DNA of 64,000 nucleotides from Oscillospiraceae bacterium (GCA_022650485.1 JALCPP010000001.1:356824-420823); one strand, 5' to 3'; counted from the first letter of the stretch, positions 36,306-46,067 are shown. Notes: generated from the sequence alone by a model not told the origin. Numbers and translations are program-made.

Positions 36306-37333
36306 AGTGTAACGCCTTCCCCGCCTTTGGCAATACTGCCGATAATATGCGCAGGTGTTCCGTCCTTATTTAAAAATTCCACGGCACGGTCGGCATCCTC
36401 CGCCGCAACAACAGCGCACATCCCGATTCCCATATTAAACGTATTATACATGTCGTGTTCCGGAATATTCCCCTGTTGCTGCAGCATGGAAAAGATCGGC
36501 ATTTTCGGCAGTTTGTTCAACTCGATGGCCGCCGTAATGCCCTTCGGAAGCATCCGCGGAACATTTTCGTAAAATCCGCCGCCGGTAATGTGGGAAACAG
36601 CCTTTACTTTTACCTGTTTCATCAAGGCAAGCATCGGCTTTACATATATTTTGGTGGGTTTTAAAAGCTCTTCACCCAATGTACAGCCCAATTCACCAAT
36701 CTTCATACCCACATTTCGTTCGCTGACATTAAACACCTTGCGCACCAGAGAAAATCCGTTAGAATGCAGTCCGGAGGATTCCAAACCGATGAGGGCATCC
36801 CCTGCACAAATGGACGTTCCATCCAATATTTTTTCACGGTCGACCACCCCGACCGAAAAACCGGCAAGATCATATTCATCGGTCGGATAAAAACCAGGCA
36901 TCTCTGCAGTTTCCCCACCGACAAGGGCACAGCCTGCCTGCACACATCCGTCCGCCACACCGGAAACGATTTGCTCAATCCCCTCCGGGTGGTTTTTCCC
37001 GACGGCAAGATAGTCGAGGAAAAACAGCGGTTTTGCGCCGCAGCAAACAACATCGTTAACACACATGGCAACGCAGTCAATTCCAATGGTATCGTGCTTG
37101 CCCATCAAAAAAGCAAGTTTCAGCTTTGTGCCGACACCATCGGTTCCGCTGACGAAAACAGGCGCTTTCATTCTGGAAAGGTCCGGCTGAAACAAACCGC
37201 CGAATCCACCCACACCGGAAAGAACCCCCGGGATGTTTGTCCGTTCCACATGGCTTTTAATGCGTTCCACTGCCTGATATCCCGCCGTCACATCAACGCC
37301 GGCTGCCTTATAACTTTCACTGTAGCTTTTCAT
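36299..37333 (-). CDS. purM: Phosphoribosylformylglycinamidine cyclo-ligase
   Basis: Makes aminoimidazole ribotide (AIR). The 344-residue protein begins [18 protein letters not shown] and contains [36 protein letters not shown] and [15 protein letters not shown], all PurM landmarks. The ATG at 37333 has GGAGGG upstream, preferred over an upstream in-frame start. It is second in the pur cluster. Confidence 0.96.
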   Translation of the reverse strand: MKSYSESYKAAGVDVTAGYQAVERIKSHVERTNIPGVLSGVGGFGGLFQPDLSRMKAPVFVSGTDGVGTKLKLAFLMGKHDTIGIDCVAMCVNDVVCCGAKPLFFLDYLAVGKNHPEGIEQIVSGVADGCVQAGCALVGGETAEMPGFYPTDEYDLAGFSVGVVDREKILDGTSICAGDALIGLESSGLHSNGFSLVRKVFNVSERNVGMKIGELGCTLGEELLKPTKIYVKPMLALMKQVKVKAVSHITGGGFYENVPRMLPKGITAAIELNKLPKMPIFSMLQQQGNIPEHDMYNTFNMGIGMCAVVAAEDADRAVEFLNKDGTPAHIIGSIAKGGEGVTLC

Positions 37334-37363
37334 TCTGCCCTCCACAAAATACTGAATTATCTG

Positions 37364-37870
37364 TTACAGCTGTTCGGCCTGAGCGCGAACGGCGGCGTCT
37401 TTTGCCGCAACCTTTTCACACATCTGCCGTTTCATCTGCTCCAGCTTGTCCGCCAATTCTTCGTTCCCAACGGCCAGGATCTGCGCCGCAAGGACAGCAG
37501 CGTTCTCCGCGCCGTTAATCGCAACCGTTGCCACCGGAATTCCACCCGGCATCTGCACTGTTGCAAGCAATGCGTCCAGCCCTTCCAGTGCAGCAGATTT
37601 CATGGGAATTCCAATGACCGGAAGCGTCGTATAAGCGGCAAGCACACCCGCAAGATGGGCCGCCATTCCCGCGGCTGCAATCACAACACCAAAACCGTTT
37701 GTTTTAGCATTTTTTGCAAATTCCGCAGCCTCCGCCGGTGTTCTGTGAGCGGAGAGAACATGAACTTCAAACGGAATTCCAAAGGATTTCAGCTTTTTGA
37801 CAGCAGCCGACACCACCGGGAAATCACTGTCGCTTCCCATAATGACAGCCACTTTTTTTAGTTCCTGCAT
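37364..37870 (-). CDS. purE: N5-carboxyaminoimidazole ribonucleotide mutase
   Basis: Rearranges N5-CAIR to CAIR. The 168 residues have the class I PurE signatures [24 protein letters not shown] and [12 protein letters not shown]. It is first in the purE-purM-purN-PurO-AICARFT-purD cluster; purF, purC, purL, purB and purK are not in the window. The leader contains a 24-codon ORF, a terminator and a GC-rich hairpin. Confidence 0.96.
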   Translation of the reverse strand: MQELKKVAVIMGSDSDFPVVSAAVKKLKSFGIPFEVHVLSAHRTPAEAAEFAKNAKTNGFGVVIAAAGMAAHLAGVLAAYTTLPVIGIPMKSAALEGLDALLATVQMPGGIPVATVAINGAENAAVLAAQILAVGNEELADKLEQMKRQMCEKVAAKDAAVRAQAEQL

Positions 37871-37920
37871 TTTTCTTCTCCTTCATAACGATAAAGAATC
37901 GACTTTATAAAGATCCAAAC

Positions 37921-37955
37921 GCGCGGCGCGTAAGCAAAGGATACGCCCGCGCGGC
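37921..37955 (-). promoter_or_regulatory. GC-rich hairpin in the purE leader
   Basis: GCGCGG-GCGTA and TACGC-GCCGCGC form a long stem with a bulge between the terminator at 37973-38006 and purE. It is not followed by a U-tract, so it may be a regulatory or RNA-stabilising structure rather than a terminator. Confidence 0.5.
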
Positions 37956-37972
37956 ATTGGGCACAAAAAAGC

Positions 37973-38006
37973 AAAAAGAGGCTGCGCCCTTCCTTTAGCG
38001 CAGCCT
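37973..38006 (-). terminator. Intrinsic terminator between the leader ORF and purE
   Basis: Minus strand AGGCTGCGC and GCGCAGCCT (9-bp perfect stem, 10-base loop) followed by CTTTTTG and a further TTTTTT. It would stop transcription before purE unless bypassed. Confidence 0.85.
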
Positions 38007-38012
38007 GCAGTT

Positions 38013-38087
38013 CTACTGTAAAATTTTTGATCGTTCGGCAGATGCCGCGCCGGCAGAATTTTTTTCAATCCAATTATTTTCTGACAT
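38013..38087 (-). CDS. 24-residue leader ORF upstream of purE
   Basis: ATG at 38087 has an optimal GGAGGTG six bases upstream; the frame runs 24 codons to TAG at 38013. The peptide is hydrophilic (begins MSENNWIEKNSAGAAS) with no TM segment. The terminator starts six bases after the stop, an arrangement that could be a free microprotein gene or a leader peptide that couples translation to read-through into purE. It is not recognised as a known peptide. Confidence 0.6.
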   Translation of the reverse strand: MSENNWIEKNSAGAASAERSKILQ

Positions 38088-38122
38088 TGCAAACACCTCC
38101 AAAGACCACTTGCCTTAACACA

Positions 38123-38151
38123 ATTTTAGGCTATTTAGGCAATAAATGCAA
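38123..38151 (-). promoter_or_regulatory. Candidate promoter of the leader ORF/pur cluster
   Basis: Minus strand TTGCAT (38146-38151), 17-base spacer, TAAAAT (38123-38128), 36 bases before the leader ORF. The -35 is weak. No purine riboswitch core was recognised downstream. Confidence 0.55.
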
Positions 38152-38212
38152 CCATCACCCGCTGAATCATGTTTTTTTAACACATTTTTAGCGAATGCAA
38201 TTACAGAAAGAA

Positions 38213-39142
38213 TTATCTTTGTGCAGACTGACCGGGCTGTTTTTCTTTCGGTTCATCAACAAGCACTTCTTTGAGCGAAGTTGCAAGCCCCGCAAGGGAC
38301 TGAATCTGGGATGGAATAATAATTTTGGTTGCTTTCCCATCCGCCGCTTTCTGAAATGCCTCCAGACTTTTCAGCGCAATCACACTTTCGGCAGGATTCG
38401 CCTGATTCAAAAGGACAATGCTGTCTGCCAGCGCTTTTTGTACCAGATTAATCGCTTCCGCCTGTCCTTGTGCTTCCAGAATTTTTGTCTGTTTTGTAGC
38501 ATCCGCACGCAGAATAGCAGACTCTTTGTCACCTTCCGCAATCAGGATTGCACTGCGCTTTTCGCCTTCCGCCGTCAAAATCTGGGCACGGCGTTCCCGC
38601 TCGGCTTTCATCTGCTTTTCCATGGAATCCTGAATTTCTTTCGGAGGAATGATATTCTTCAATTCCACACGGTTGACTTTAATCCCCCACGCGTCGGTCG
38701 CCTCATCCAGAATGGTACGGATTTGTGTGTTGATCGTATCGCGCGAAGTCAGCGTTTTATCCAATTCAAGGTCGCCGATAATGTTGCGCAGCGTGGTTGC
38801 CGATAAATTTTCAATTGCGGAAAGAGGGCGCTCCACGCCGTAGGCATACAGTTTCGGGTCAGTGATCTGAAAATAAACCACCGTATCGATCTGCATGGTC
38901 ACATTATCCTGCGTAATGACAGGCTGCGGTGGAAAATCGATGACCTGCTCTTTTAAAGAAACCCTTTTTGCCACTTTATCGATAAACGGAACTTTAACAT
39001 GCAGGCCGGTATTCCATGTAACATGGAACGCGCCGAGGCGCTCCAGAACATAGGCGTGTGCCTGAGGCACCACTTTAATATTTGTAATTAACAAAATAAC
39101 AATCAGCAAAATAACGATAACGCCTACAATATAACTACCCAT
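38213..39142 (-). CDS. SPFH/band 7 (stomatin-like) membrane protein
   Basis: A 310-residue protein with one N-terminal membrane helix (residues 5-25) and an SPFH domain (VPQAHAYVLERLGAFHVTW; TLRNIIGDLELDKTL), then a charged Ala/Glu-rich coiled coil and a C-terminal tail. Stomatin-type proteins form membrane rings or rafts. It follows the NfeD gene by 19 bases, the standard stomatin-NfeD operon. The ATG at 39142 has GGAGG seven bases upstream. Confidence 0.93.
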   Translation of the reverse strand: MGSYIVGVIVILLIVILLITNIKVVPQAHAYVLERLGAFHVTWNTGLHVKVPFIDKVAKRVSLKEQVIDFPPQPVITQDNVTMQIDTVVYFQITDPKLYAYGVERPLSAIENLSATTLRNIIGDLELDKTLTSRDTINTQIRTILDEATDAWGIKVNRVELKNIIPPKEIQDSMEKQMKAERERRAQILTAEGEKRSAILIAEGDKESAILRADATKQTKILEAQGQAEAINLVQKALADSIVLLNQANPAESVIALKSLEAFQKAADGKATKIIIPSQIQSLAGLATSLKEVLVDEPKEKQPGQSAQR

Positions 39143-39161
39143 CACTTTTCCTCCGTTTCCA

Positions 39162-39590
39162 TCAGTCGGTTTTTGGTTTTACAATCAGTTTCACGCCGTC
39201 AATCGATTCAACAAGTACACGAACTCCTACCGGGACCACTGAGCCATCGGTAGAGCGTGCCGTCCAAACGCTGCCAAGCACATTGACCTGTCCGGTTCCA
39301 AGAGTATTGTTAATTTCAACTGTTACAATAGCAATTTTCCCAAGATAACGATCCGCATTGGTACTTATGGTTTTTGTATTCAGAACTTTTTTAACAAAAG
39401 GTCTGGTTGCTATCAAAGTCACCGCCGTTACCAGCGCAAAAATCCAAATTTGTGCCGGCTGTGAGGCTCCCACCAAACTGGCGATCAGCCCGCCGACTCC
39501 CCCCACAACAAACCAGATGGAAATCAACTGCGCCGTCGTCGCTTCCAGAATGGCCGCCACTACCATTACGCCAATCCAGATAAAAGGCAT
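39162..39590 (-). CDS. NfeD family membrane protein
   Basis: A 142-residue protein with two or three transmembrane helices (about residues 4-70) and a C-terminal OB-fold domain (GKIAIVTVEINNTLGTGQVNV) typical of short NfeD proteins. It partners the adjacent stomatin-like protein. First gene of the pair. Confidence 0.9.
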   Translation of the reverse strand: MPFIWIGVMVVAAILEATTAQLISIWFVVGGVGGLIASLVGASQPAQIWIFALVTAVTLIATRPFVKKVLNTKTISTNADRYLGKIAIVTVEINNTLGTGQVNVLGSVWTARSTDGSVVPVGVRVLVESIDGVKLIVKPKTD

Positions 39591-39648
39591 GTAAATGGAT
39601 AAAACCCCCTTTATTAGACCAATGTTAACCGACTTTTACTCCATTATT

Positions 39649-39677
39649 ATGGTATCACAAAAACAACCAGGTTTCAA
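39649..39677 (-). promoter_or_regulatory. Promoter of the nfeD-stomatin operon
   Basis: Minus strand TTGAAA (39672-39677), 17-base spacer, TACCAT (39649-39654) preceded by TGA. Confidence 0.55.
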
Positions 39678-39754
39678 TTATATTTCCCGATTCCGGCATT
39701 ATATATATTTCTTTTTATAAATTTTTATTCATTGCACCACAAATTACCCTGGCA

Positions 39755-40192
39755 TCAGGAAATTGTGACACAGCCGCGAATCTTCTCTAAAATCTTATCC
39801 CCGATGCCGGGAACGCGCTTAACATCTTCAACAGAACAAAACGGCCCGTTATTTTCACGGTCCTCAACAATGCGCTCTGCCAGAACATCCCCGATTCCAT
39901 TCAGCCCATCGCTCAGTTCCTGCGCGGAAGCTGTGTTGATGTTAATTTTTCCCTTTTCCTGTGAAACATGGGAAGAAGAACTGTCCTTATTCAAGCGGGA
40001 AGACTCCGCCGATTCCGCAAGGCTGGAATCTCCGGTTTGCCAAGCTGTATTTACACTGGAATAAGAAGAAGAATTCTGTGCCCATAGTAAAGTCGCATCC
40101 GGCACATAAAAAGCGTTATAGCCAATCATCACGGCACAGACCAGCGCCGCCAGCAAAATCAAAAGTCGTTTTTGCCGTGATTCCTCGTCCAT
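39755..40192 (-). CDS. ComEA-like helix-hairpin-helix protein
   Basis: A 145-residue protein with an N-terminal membrane anchor (LLILLAALVCAVMIGYNAF), a Ser-rich linker and a C-terminal double helix-hairpin-helix DNA-binding domain (INTASAQELSDGLNGIGDVLA; VKRVPGIGDKIL). It lacks the SLBB domain of full ComEA. It would present a DNA-binding domain outside the membrane; a competence role is inferred from the family. GGGAGGAA precedes the ATG. Confidence 0.87.
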   Translation of the reverse strand: MDEESRQKRLLILLAALVCAVMIGYNAFYVPDATLLWAQNSSSYSSVNTAWQTGDSSLAESAESSRLNKDSSSSHVSQEKGKININTASAQELSDGLNGIGDVLAERIVEDRENNGPFCSVEDVKRVPGIGDKILEKIRGCVTIS

Positions 40193-40217
40193 GTCGATTT
40201 TCCTCCCGTTTCGGCAA

Positions 40218-41144
40218 CTAAAAATCCTGCAATGGGGTCAAACGATGAAGAAATTTTACAAAATAATCGGGGAGTTCACTGGTCAGCTCGATATACCGCC
40301 CATCCCGCGGATGCACAAATCCGATAACCCGGGCGTGAAGACACTGCCCGTTCAAACCGGGCGCAGCTCTTTTCGGACCGTACACAGGATCCCCCGCGAC
40401 CGGATGCCCCAGGTATGCCATGTGTACACGAATTTGGTGAGTCCGGCCTGTTTCCAATTTAAGCTGAACATGAGTAAACCCGCGGTACCTTTCCAGCACA
40501 CGATAATGGGTAACTGCATTTCTGGAGTGCTTTTCGGTGACCGCCATTTTCTTTCGATCAACCGGATGACGGCCAACCGGAGCATCGACCGTGCCGTGGT
40601 CCTCTTTCAAATTGCCATGCACCACCGCTTCATAAATCCGGGTAAAGCTGTGATCTTTAATCTGTACCGCCAGCTTTTGATGCGCAAAATCATTTTTAGC
40701 AACGATGAGAAGTCCGCTGGTATCCTTGTCAATCCGGTGAAGGATGCCGGGCCGTAATACACCGTTAATGCCGGAAAGAGAAGCACCGCAGTGTGCAAGC
40801 AGTGCGTTCACCAGTGTGTGGTCCGGATGGCCGGGTGCCGGATGAACCACCATGCCGCGCGGTTTATTGACCACCAGAAGGTCATCATCCTCATAAGCAA
40901 TATCCAGCGGAATTTTCTCGGCAGCGACCAAAAGCGGGACTGGCTCAGGCACACAAATTTCAAGCCGGTCTCCTTCCGCACAGCGGTAACTTTTGTTCAG
41001 CGTGCTGCCGCCTTTTGTAACCAGCCCGTCTGCAATCCATCTTTCCGCAGCGGAACGGGTCAGATCCGCCACATTGAGGCTGAGGCACTTATCCAGCCGC
41101 ATTCCGGCATGCTCGGCCTCTACTGTAATATACTGTTGTTTCAT
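40218..41144 (-). CDS. rluD: RluD-type 23S rRNA pseudouridine synthase
   Basis: A 308-residue RluA-family enzyme: an N-terminal S4 domain (residues 13-70), the catalytic HRIDKDTSGLLIVAKND with the active-site Asp, and GRTHQIRVHMAYLGHP. RluD-type proteins modify helix 69 of 23S rRNA; the exact target is inferred. It starts right after the lspA stop, the common Firmicute lspA-rluD pair. Confidence 0.93.
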   Translation of the reverse strand: MKQQYITVEAEHAGMRLDKCLSLNVADLTRSAAERWIADGLVTKGGSTLNKSYRCAEGDRLEICVPEPVPLLVAAEKIPLDIAYEDDDLLVVNKPRGMVVHPAPGHPDHTLVNALLAHCGASLSGINGVLRPGILHRIDKDTSGLLIVAKNDFAHQKLAVQIKDHSFTRIYEAVVHGNLKEDHGTVDAPVGRHPVDRKKMAVTEKHSRNAVTHYRVLERYRGFTHVQLKLETGRTHQIRVHMAYLGHPVAGDPVYGPKRAAPGLNGQCLHARVIGFVHPRDGRYIELTSELPDYFVKFLHRLTPLQDF

Positions 41145-41624
41145 TTATTTCATCCGCAGAACTTTTTCAGGCTGATGCCCGTCTTCCGTAAAAAACAGGA
41201 CATGAACAACCAGAAAGATCGTTCCAATTGTCACACAGCAGTCACCAAAGTTAAAGATTGCCGGAAAAAAGGAAACGTGGATATAATCCACCACAAAGCC
41301 ATGAAAAGCGCGGTCAATCAAATTCCCGATTCCGCCGCCCACAATCAAGGCCGAAGCAGCGTAAGAAAAAAATTCATGAGATTGATAGCGGAATAATTCA
41401 TAAATAATCAACACAGAAATCACAACCGTGATCACCACGAACAGCCATCTTTGATTTTGAAGAATACTGAAAGCCGCACCCCGATTTTCCACATATTCAA
41501 AAGACAGAAGACCGTCAATGATTGTTTTTATTCCATCCGGTTTCAGGTTTTCAACTACCATGAACTTCAAGATCTGGTCGATCGCAACAAATAGCCCCGA
41601 CAGAAGCAATACGATAAACGGCAA
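41145..41624 (-). CDS. lspA: Lipoprotein signal peptidase
   Basis: A 159-residue membrane protein with four transmembrane helices. The aspartate dyad is in GGIGNLIDRAF and FNFGDCCVTIG; the second motif is FNxAD in most LspA, with Ala replaced by Gly here. It removes signal peptides from prolipoproteins such as the cyclophilin at 23.3 kb. It starts with TTG behind GGGGATG. Confidence 0.94.
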   Translation of the reverse strand: MPFIVLLLSGLFVAIDQILKFMVVENLKPDGIKTIIDGLLSFEYVENRGAAFSILQNQRWLFVVITVVISVLIIYELFRYQSHEFFSYAASALIVGGGIGNLIDRAFHGFVVDYIHVSFFPAIFNFGDCCVTIGTIFLVVHVLFFTEDGHQPEKVLRMK

Positions 41625-41740
41625 AAAAACATCCCCTTCTAGCTCGCTTACAGGTATTTCAATTTAACATCTCTTATTATAAAGGAGCGGTAATTGTTTG
41701 TCCACAGAAAAGATGGGAAAGCAATTGTTACAAAACAAAG

Positions 41741-41774
41741 AAAAAGTGCCGGGCGGTCATTCGACCGCCGGCAC
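41741..41774 (-). terminator. Intrinsic terminator after ileS
   Basis: On the minus strand GTGCCGGCGGTC and GACCGCCCGGCAC form a long stem with a 4-base loop, then TTTTT (41745-41741). Confidence 0.87.
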
Positions 41775-41787
41775 AGTTATTCTTTCT

Positions 41788-44574
41788 TTACCTCAGTACT
41801 TCCGCACAACGGGCACAGATGTCCGGATGTTTCGGGTCCGACCCAACCGTGTCACTGTAGCACCAGCAGCGGCTGCATTTTTCACCGTTTGCATGAGACA
41901 CCGTGATGGAAAGCTCTGAAAGCTCCTCCCCACGGAACGTGCCGGCTCCCTCGTTAAACACTTCCACACCGGAAACAATCAGTATGGTTTTTAATTCTTC
42001 TTCGGTCGACTTGATAAATTCATAAAGCTCACCGGTACAGTAAAGCTGAACCTGCGCATCCAGCGGCGCGTGAATTGTTTTTTCTTTACGTGCGATTTCC
42101 AGGGCTTTCTTTACTTCATCGCGGATTTTATGGAAACGGTCCCACTTTGCAATAAATTCTTTATCCGCATTGACATCCACCGGCTTCGGCAGATCATTCA
42201 GCATTACATACTCTGCATGTTCGCTGGCCAAATGCGGCATGCTGTGCCAGATCTCATCGGAAGTAAACGCAAGAATCGGGGCAAGCAGCCGGGTCAGGCC
42301 GGAAAGGATCAGGAAAATAGCAGTCTGTGCCGCACGGCGTTCTTCACAATCTGCCTTCTCAACATAAAGCCTGTCCTTGAGCACATCAAGGTAGAAACTG
42401 GACATATCAACCACGCAGAAATTATGAATTGCATGATAAGCCGCATGGAATTTAAAGGTTTTGTATGCCTCATCCGTCTCTCGAATCAGACCGTTAAAGC
42501 GATTAAGCGCCCAGCGGTCAATCGGCAGAAGATGATCCAGCGGTACCATATTTTCATTCGGGTCAAAATCGGAAAGATTTCCAAGGATAAAACGCGCGGT
42601 ATTGCGGATTTTACGGTACGCATCGGAAAGCTGTTTTAAAATACCGTTGGAAATTCTGACATCGGACTGATAGTCACTGGAAGAAACCCAAAGGCGAAGA
42701 ATATCCGCCCCGTATTTTTCGGCAACCTCACCGGGAGCGATTCCGTTACCCAGGGATTTGGACATCTTGCGCCCTTCCAGGTCAATGACCATGCCATGTG
42801 TCAGAACCGATTTATAAGGGGCCTGCCCTTTCCATGCTACGCTGGTCAAAAGCGAAGACTGGAACCAGCCGCGGTACTGGTCGTTTCCTTCCAGATACAA
42901 ATCCGCCGGCCAGTGCAGGTCATCACGGTTTGTCAATACGGCGGCATGACTGCATCCGGAATCAAACCAAACATCCATCACGTCGGTTTCCTTGGTAAAT
43001 TCCGTACAACCGCATTCACAGTGAGCTCCCTGCGGCAAAAGTTCCTCGGCAGAATGGCTGAACCATGCATTAGAGCCCTCTTGGCGGAAAGCATTCGCCA
43101 CGGCGTTGATTGTTTCGCGGGTCACCAGTTCTTTTCCACATTTTTTGCAGTAAAAAATCGGAATCGGCACACCCCACAAACGCTGGCGCGAAATGCACCA
43201 GTCCTTACGGTCACGGACCATAGCCGTAATGCGGTCATGTCCCCATCCAGGAATCCACTGAACCTTGTCGATTTCCTTTACGGTCTGATCCTTGATCGCA
43301 TCAACAGAACAGAACCACTGCTCTGTTGCGCGGAACAGAACCGGATGTTTACAGCGCCAGCAGTGTGGATACTGGTGAACGATGTGCTTAACTGCCAGCA
43401 GCGCACCAATTTCTTTAAGGTAATCGCGAATAACCGGGTTGGCCTCTTCCGTTGTCAGACCCTCAAAGCGTTTACCCGCCTCCGCAGTCATTCTGCCCTG
43501 GCTGTCAACCGGAACAACAACCGGAATGTCGGGATAATGATTGTGACAGACATCATAGTCTTCAATGCCGTGGCCCGGTGCGGTATGAACGCAGCCGGTG
43601 CCGCTTTCCAGCGTGACGTGATCGCCTAGGATGATAGGAGAAGAACGGTCAAGGAACGGATGTGCCGTCTGAATATGCTCCAGTTCTTTGCCCTTAAACT
43701 CTGCTACCTTTTCGTATTCTTCAATTCCGGCTTCCCGCATGGTCGCATCCGTCAGTGCAGAAGCCATCACATAGTACTCGCCGCCCGCTTTGACCAAAGA
43801 ATAATCAAAATCCGGGCCCAGACAGATCGCCATATTGGCCGGAATTGTCCACGTTGTTGTCGTCCAAATAACAAAATACGTTTTTGAAAGATCGGCACCC
43901 TTCGCCGTCAGCAGACCTTTGTCGTCCGTCACACGGAATTTAACATAGATAGAATCACACGGATCCTCGCTGTACTCAATTTCTGCCTCCGCCAGCGCTG
44001 TTTCATCGTGTGCGCACCAGTAAACCGGCTTCAGCCCTTTATAAATATAGCCTTTTAAAGCCATTTCGCCAAAAACTTCAATTTGCTTTGCTTCAAAATC
44101 GTGAGCAAGCGTTTTATAAGGATGTTCCCAGTCAGCAACGACGCCAAGACGCTGAAACTGCTTTGTCATACTCTTTACATGCGTCAGTGCAAAATCCCTG
44201 CACTGGTCACGAAAATGGACAGGATCGTCATTTCGGCTGTCCAGTCCAACGCTTTCGATCGCCTTGCGCTCAATAGGAAGGCCGTGGGTATCCCACCCCG
44301 GAACAAAAGGGGCTTTGTAACCGGCCATGTTGCGGTACCGCAATATAATATCTTTCAAAATCTTATTGAGAGCGGTTCCCAAATGGATATTTCCATTTGC
44401 ATACGGAGGACCGTCATGGAGAACGTACAGGGGCCGGCCTTCATTCTTCTTCATTACTTTCTTATAAATCTCATCTTCCTGCCATTTTCCAAGCAGATCC
44501 GGTTCCCTCTTCGGCAGGTGCGCCTGCATCGGGAAATCCGTCTTTGGAAGATTCAAGGTACTTTTATAATCCAT
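41788..44574 (-). CDS. ileS: Isoleucyl-tRNA synthetase
   Basis: Charges tRNA-Ile. The 928-residue protein has the HIGH motif as GNIHLG in PPYANGNIHLGTALNK (about residue 60), the editing domain, KMSKS (GRKMSKSLGNG, about residue 597), the anticodon-binding domain and a C-terminal zinc finger (CSRCWCY...CARCAEVL). It follows divIVA by 43 bases, the Bacillus arrangement. No T-box leader is seen in that short gap. Confidence 0.97.
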   Translation of the reverse strand: MDYKSTLNLPKTDFPMQAHLPKREPDLLGKWQEDEIYKKVMKKNEGRPLYVLHDGPPYANGNIHLGTALNKILKDIILRYRNMAGYKAPFVPGWDTHGLPIERKAIESVGLDSRNDDPVHFRDQCRDFALTHVKSMTKQFQRLGVVADWEHPYKTLAHDFEAKQIEVFGEMALKGYIYKGLKPVYWCAHDETALAEAEIEYSEDPCDSIYVKFRVTDDKGLLTAKGADLSKTYFVIWTTTTWTIPANMAICLGPDFDYSLVKAGGEYYVMASALTDATMREAGIEEYEKVAEFKGKELEHIQTAHPFLDRSSPIILGDHVTLESGTGCVHTAPGHGIEDYDVCHNHYPDIPVVVPVDSQGRMTAEAGKRFEGLTTEEANPVIRDYLKEIGALLAVKHIVHQYPHCWRCKHPVLFRATEQWFCSVDAIKDQTVKEIDKVQWIPGWGHDRITAMVRDRKDWCISRQRLWGVPIPIFYCKKCGKELVTRETINAVANAFRQEGSNAWFSHSAEELLPQGAHCECGCTEFTKETDVMDVWFDSGCSHAAVLTNRDDLHWPADLYLEGNDQYRGWFQSSLLTSVAWKGQAPYKSVLTHGMVIDLEGRKMSKSLGNGIAPGEVAEKYGADILRLWVSSSDYQSDVRISNGILKQLSDAYRKIRNTARFILGNLSDFDPNENMVPLDHLLPIDRWALNRFNGLIRETDEAYKTFKFHAAYHAIHNFCVVDMSSFYLDVLKDRLYVEKADCEERRAAQTAIFLILSGLTRLLAPILAFTSDEIWHSMPHLASEHAEYVMLNDLPKPVDVNADKEFIAKWDRFHKIRDEVKKALEIARKEKTIHAPLDAQVQLYCTGELYEFIKSTEEELKTILIVSGVEVFNEGAGTFRGEELSELSITVSHANGEKCSRCWCYSDTVGSDPKHPDICARCAEVLR

Positions 44575-44617
44575 TGGTTGACTCTCTCCTTAAGATTTAG
44601 AATTCATGCGAGTAAAA

Positions 44618-45292
44618 TCAGTTTTGAGCCGAATCGGCTTCAAAACAGGAAATATCGGCCTGAAACATTTCCGGCGCTTCCTGCCCGGATGCAGCTTCCG
44701 GCTCATTGTTCGGATTCGACGCGGGTTCCGCCTCAGGCACCGCCTGGGGCGCAGCTGCGGATTCTGCCACCGATGCATCGGCATTCTGCTCGGACTCCGG
44801 CTTGCTGGTAGGCAGGGCATCAATCAGCGTAAGGTGTTCTTTATAAACGGCAAGCAGATGAGCACGAAATTCCGAAACAGAGCGCTGTAGGCGTTCCATC
44901 TCTTTTTTCTGCTCCATGGTTTTCTCCTGCGCTTCCTGCTCAATATGCTCCGCCTTCAGGTTGGCATCCTTCAGAATAATTTCCGCACGATGGCGCGCTT
45001 CCCGCACAGAGGCATCCCCAACCTTCTGGGCACTGATCAAAGCATTTTTAATTTCGTCCTCTTCAGAACGAAATTGTTCCACTTTTTCCGCAAGAATTTT
45101 GACTTTTTCAGTCAGCTGCTGATTTTCCGTTCTCAATTTGTCCGTCAGTTCATCCTGCGCAACCTCTTTTTTCTGCATCTGGTCGACGGTCTCCCGGACC
45201 TGATCGATAAAGACGTCCACATCATCAACCTTATATCCGGAAAAACCGGACTTGCGGAAACTGACATTAATAATGTCGTTCATCGAAAGCAT
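44618..45292 (-). CDS. divIVA: DivIVA cell-division/polarity protein
   Basis: A 224-residue coiled-coil protein. The N-terminal membrane-binding domain is recognisable (NDIINVSFRKSGFSGYKVDD), followed by two coiled coils (residues 35-150) and an acidic Pro/Ala/Glu-rich tail. It marks curved membranes at septa and poles. It lies between ylmH and ileS as in Bacillus. AGGGGTG precedes the ATG. Confidence 0.93.
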   Translation of the reverse strand: MLSMNDIINVSFRKSGFSGYKVDDVDVFIDQVRETVDQMQKKEVAQDELTDKLRTENQQLTEKVKILAEKVEQFRSEEDEIKNALISAQKVGDASVREARHRAEIILKDANLKAEHIEQEAQEKTMEQKKEMERLQRSVSEFRAHLLAVYKEHLTLIDALPTSKPESEQNADASVAESAAAPQAVPEAEPASNPNNEPEAASGQEAPEMFQADISCFEADSAQN

Positions 45293-45305
45293 AAAAACAC
45301 CCCTA

Positions 45306-46067
45306 CTACAAATATTTTCGACCCCGTATCATCAGTCTGCCCTTTTTGGTAACCGGGCCCACCCGGTCAAGGACAAAACGGCCTTTTCCCCTTACGGAAA
45401 GCATGTCGCCCTCCCGAACCTCTTCAGAGGGAGAAACGACCACTTCATGGTTCAGCTGTACCAGCCCCGAATGAATCATGGAAGACGCCTTCCCCCTGCT
45501 GGAAGAAACAGCGGCGGCGGCCGCACAATCCAACCGGGCGGAAGCAATCACGGCGCTCCATTCCTCAAAGTGGTGCGCCAGCGGCAAAGGTTCGTCAAAA
45601 CCCCGGGCCATCTTCACCCCGGTACCACCGATTTTTGTAATCTGCAGCAACACAAAATCTGAAATTTCGCGTCGACAGAAAAAAACGCACCGGCCTTCCT
45701 CTACAAGGATGTCCCCCAGCGCGCTTCGTTCGATACCCGTATGAACCAGCGCGCCCAGAAAATCCCTGTGGGAAAGCCTGTCGCATTTTCGGAAAGAAAC
45801 CGTCATGGCTTCCATAGGAAACTTTGCTTCGTCCGGCTCCATAAAATCCGGGAACACACCGAGCATGGCCCGCTCTGCTCCGGAATAGCCGCCCCACAGA
45901 AGAATGTTTCCGTTTTTTTCACCTTTTGCCAATCTCTGCGCCGCAAGGACCTCCCGTTCATCCAGAAAGCCCATAAACCTGGCTCTGCCGCCGGACGAGC
46001 CAAGCCGCACCAAATCATGGAACCTTGTTTCCAGTGCAGAAAAAGGAGCACCCTGTTTTCGCTCCAT
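45306..46067 (-). CDS. ylmH: YlmH, S4-domain RNA-binding protein
   Basis: A 253-residue protein with an N-terminal YlmH domain and a C-terminal S4 RNA-binding domain (RLDCAAAAAVSSSRGKASSMI; SVRGKGRFVLDRV). YlmH homologues bind rRNA and have been linked to ribosome rescue. Its ATG shares a base with the sepF stop. Confidence 0.9.
   Translation of the reverse strand: MERKQGAPFSALETRFHDLVRLGSSGGRARFMGFLDEREVLAAQRLAKGEKNGNILLWGGYSGAERAMLGVFPDFMEPDEAKFPMEAMTVSFRKCDRLSHRDFLGALVHTGIERSALGDILVEEGRCVFFCRREISDFVLLQITKIGGTGVKMARGFDEPLPLAHHFEEWSAVIASARLDCAAAAAVSSSRGKASSMIHSGLVQLNHEVVVSPSEEVREGDMLSVRGKGRFVLDRVGPVTKKGRLMIRGRKYL

Noticed and set aside
37883..38092. 69-codon minus-strand ORF upstream of purE
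   Set aside because: It reads through the intrinsic terminator in another frame from a TTG inside the leader ORF's ribosome-site region, and its composition is not protein-like.
37871..38160. Purine riboswitch upstream of purE
   Set aside because: No recognisable conserved core; the region holds a short ORF, a terminator and a GC-rich hairpin instead.
44575..44617. T-box leader for ileS
   Set aside because: The gap to divIVA is only 43 bases, and no stem or specifier structure fits.
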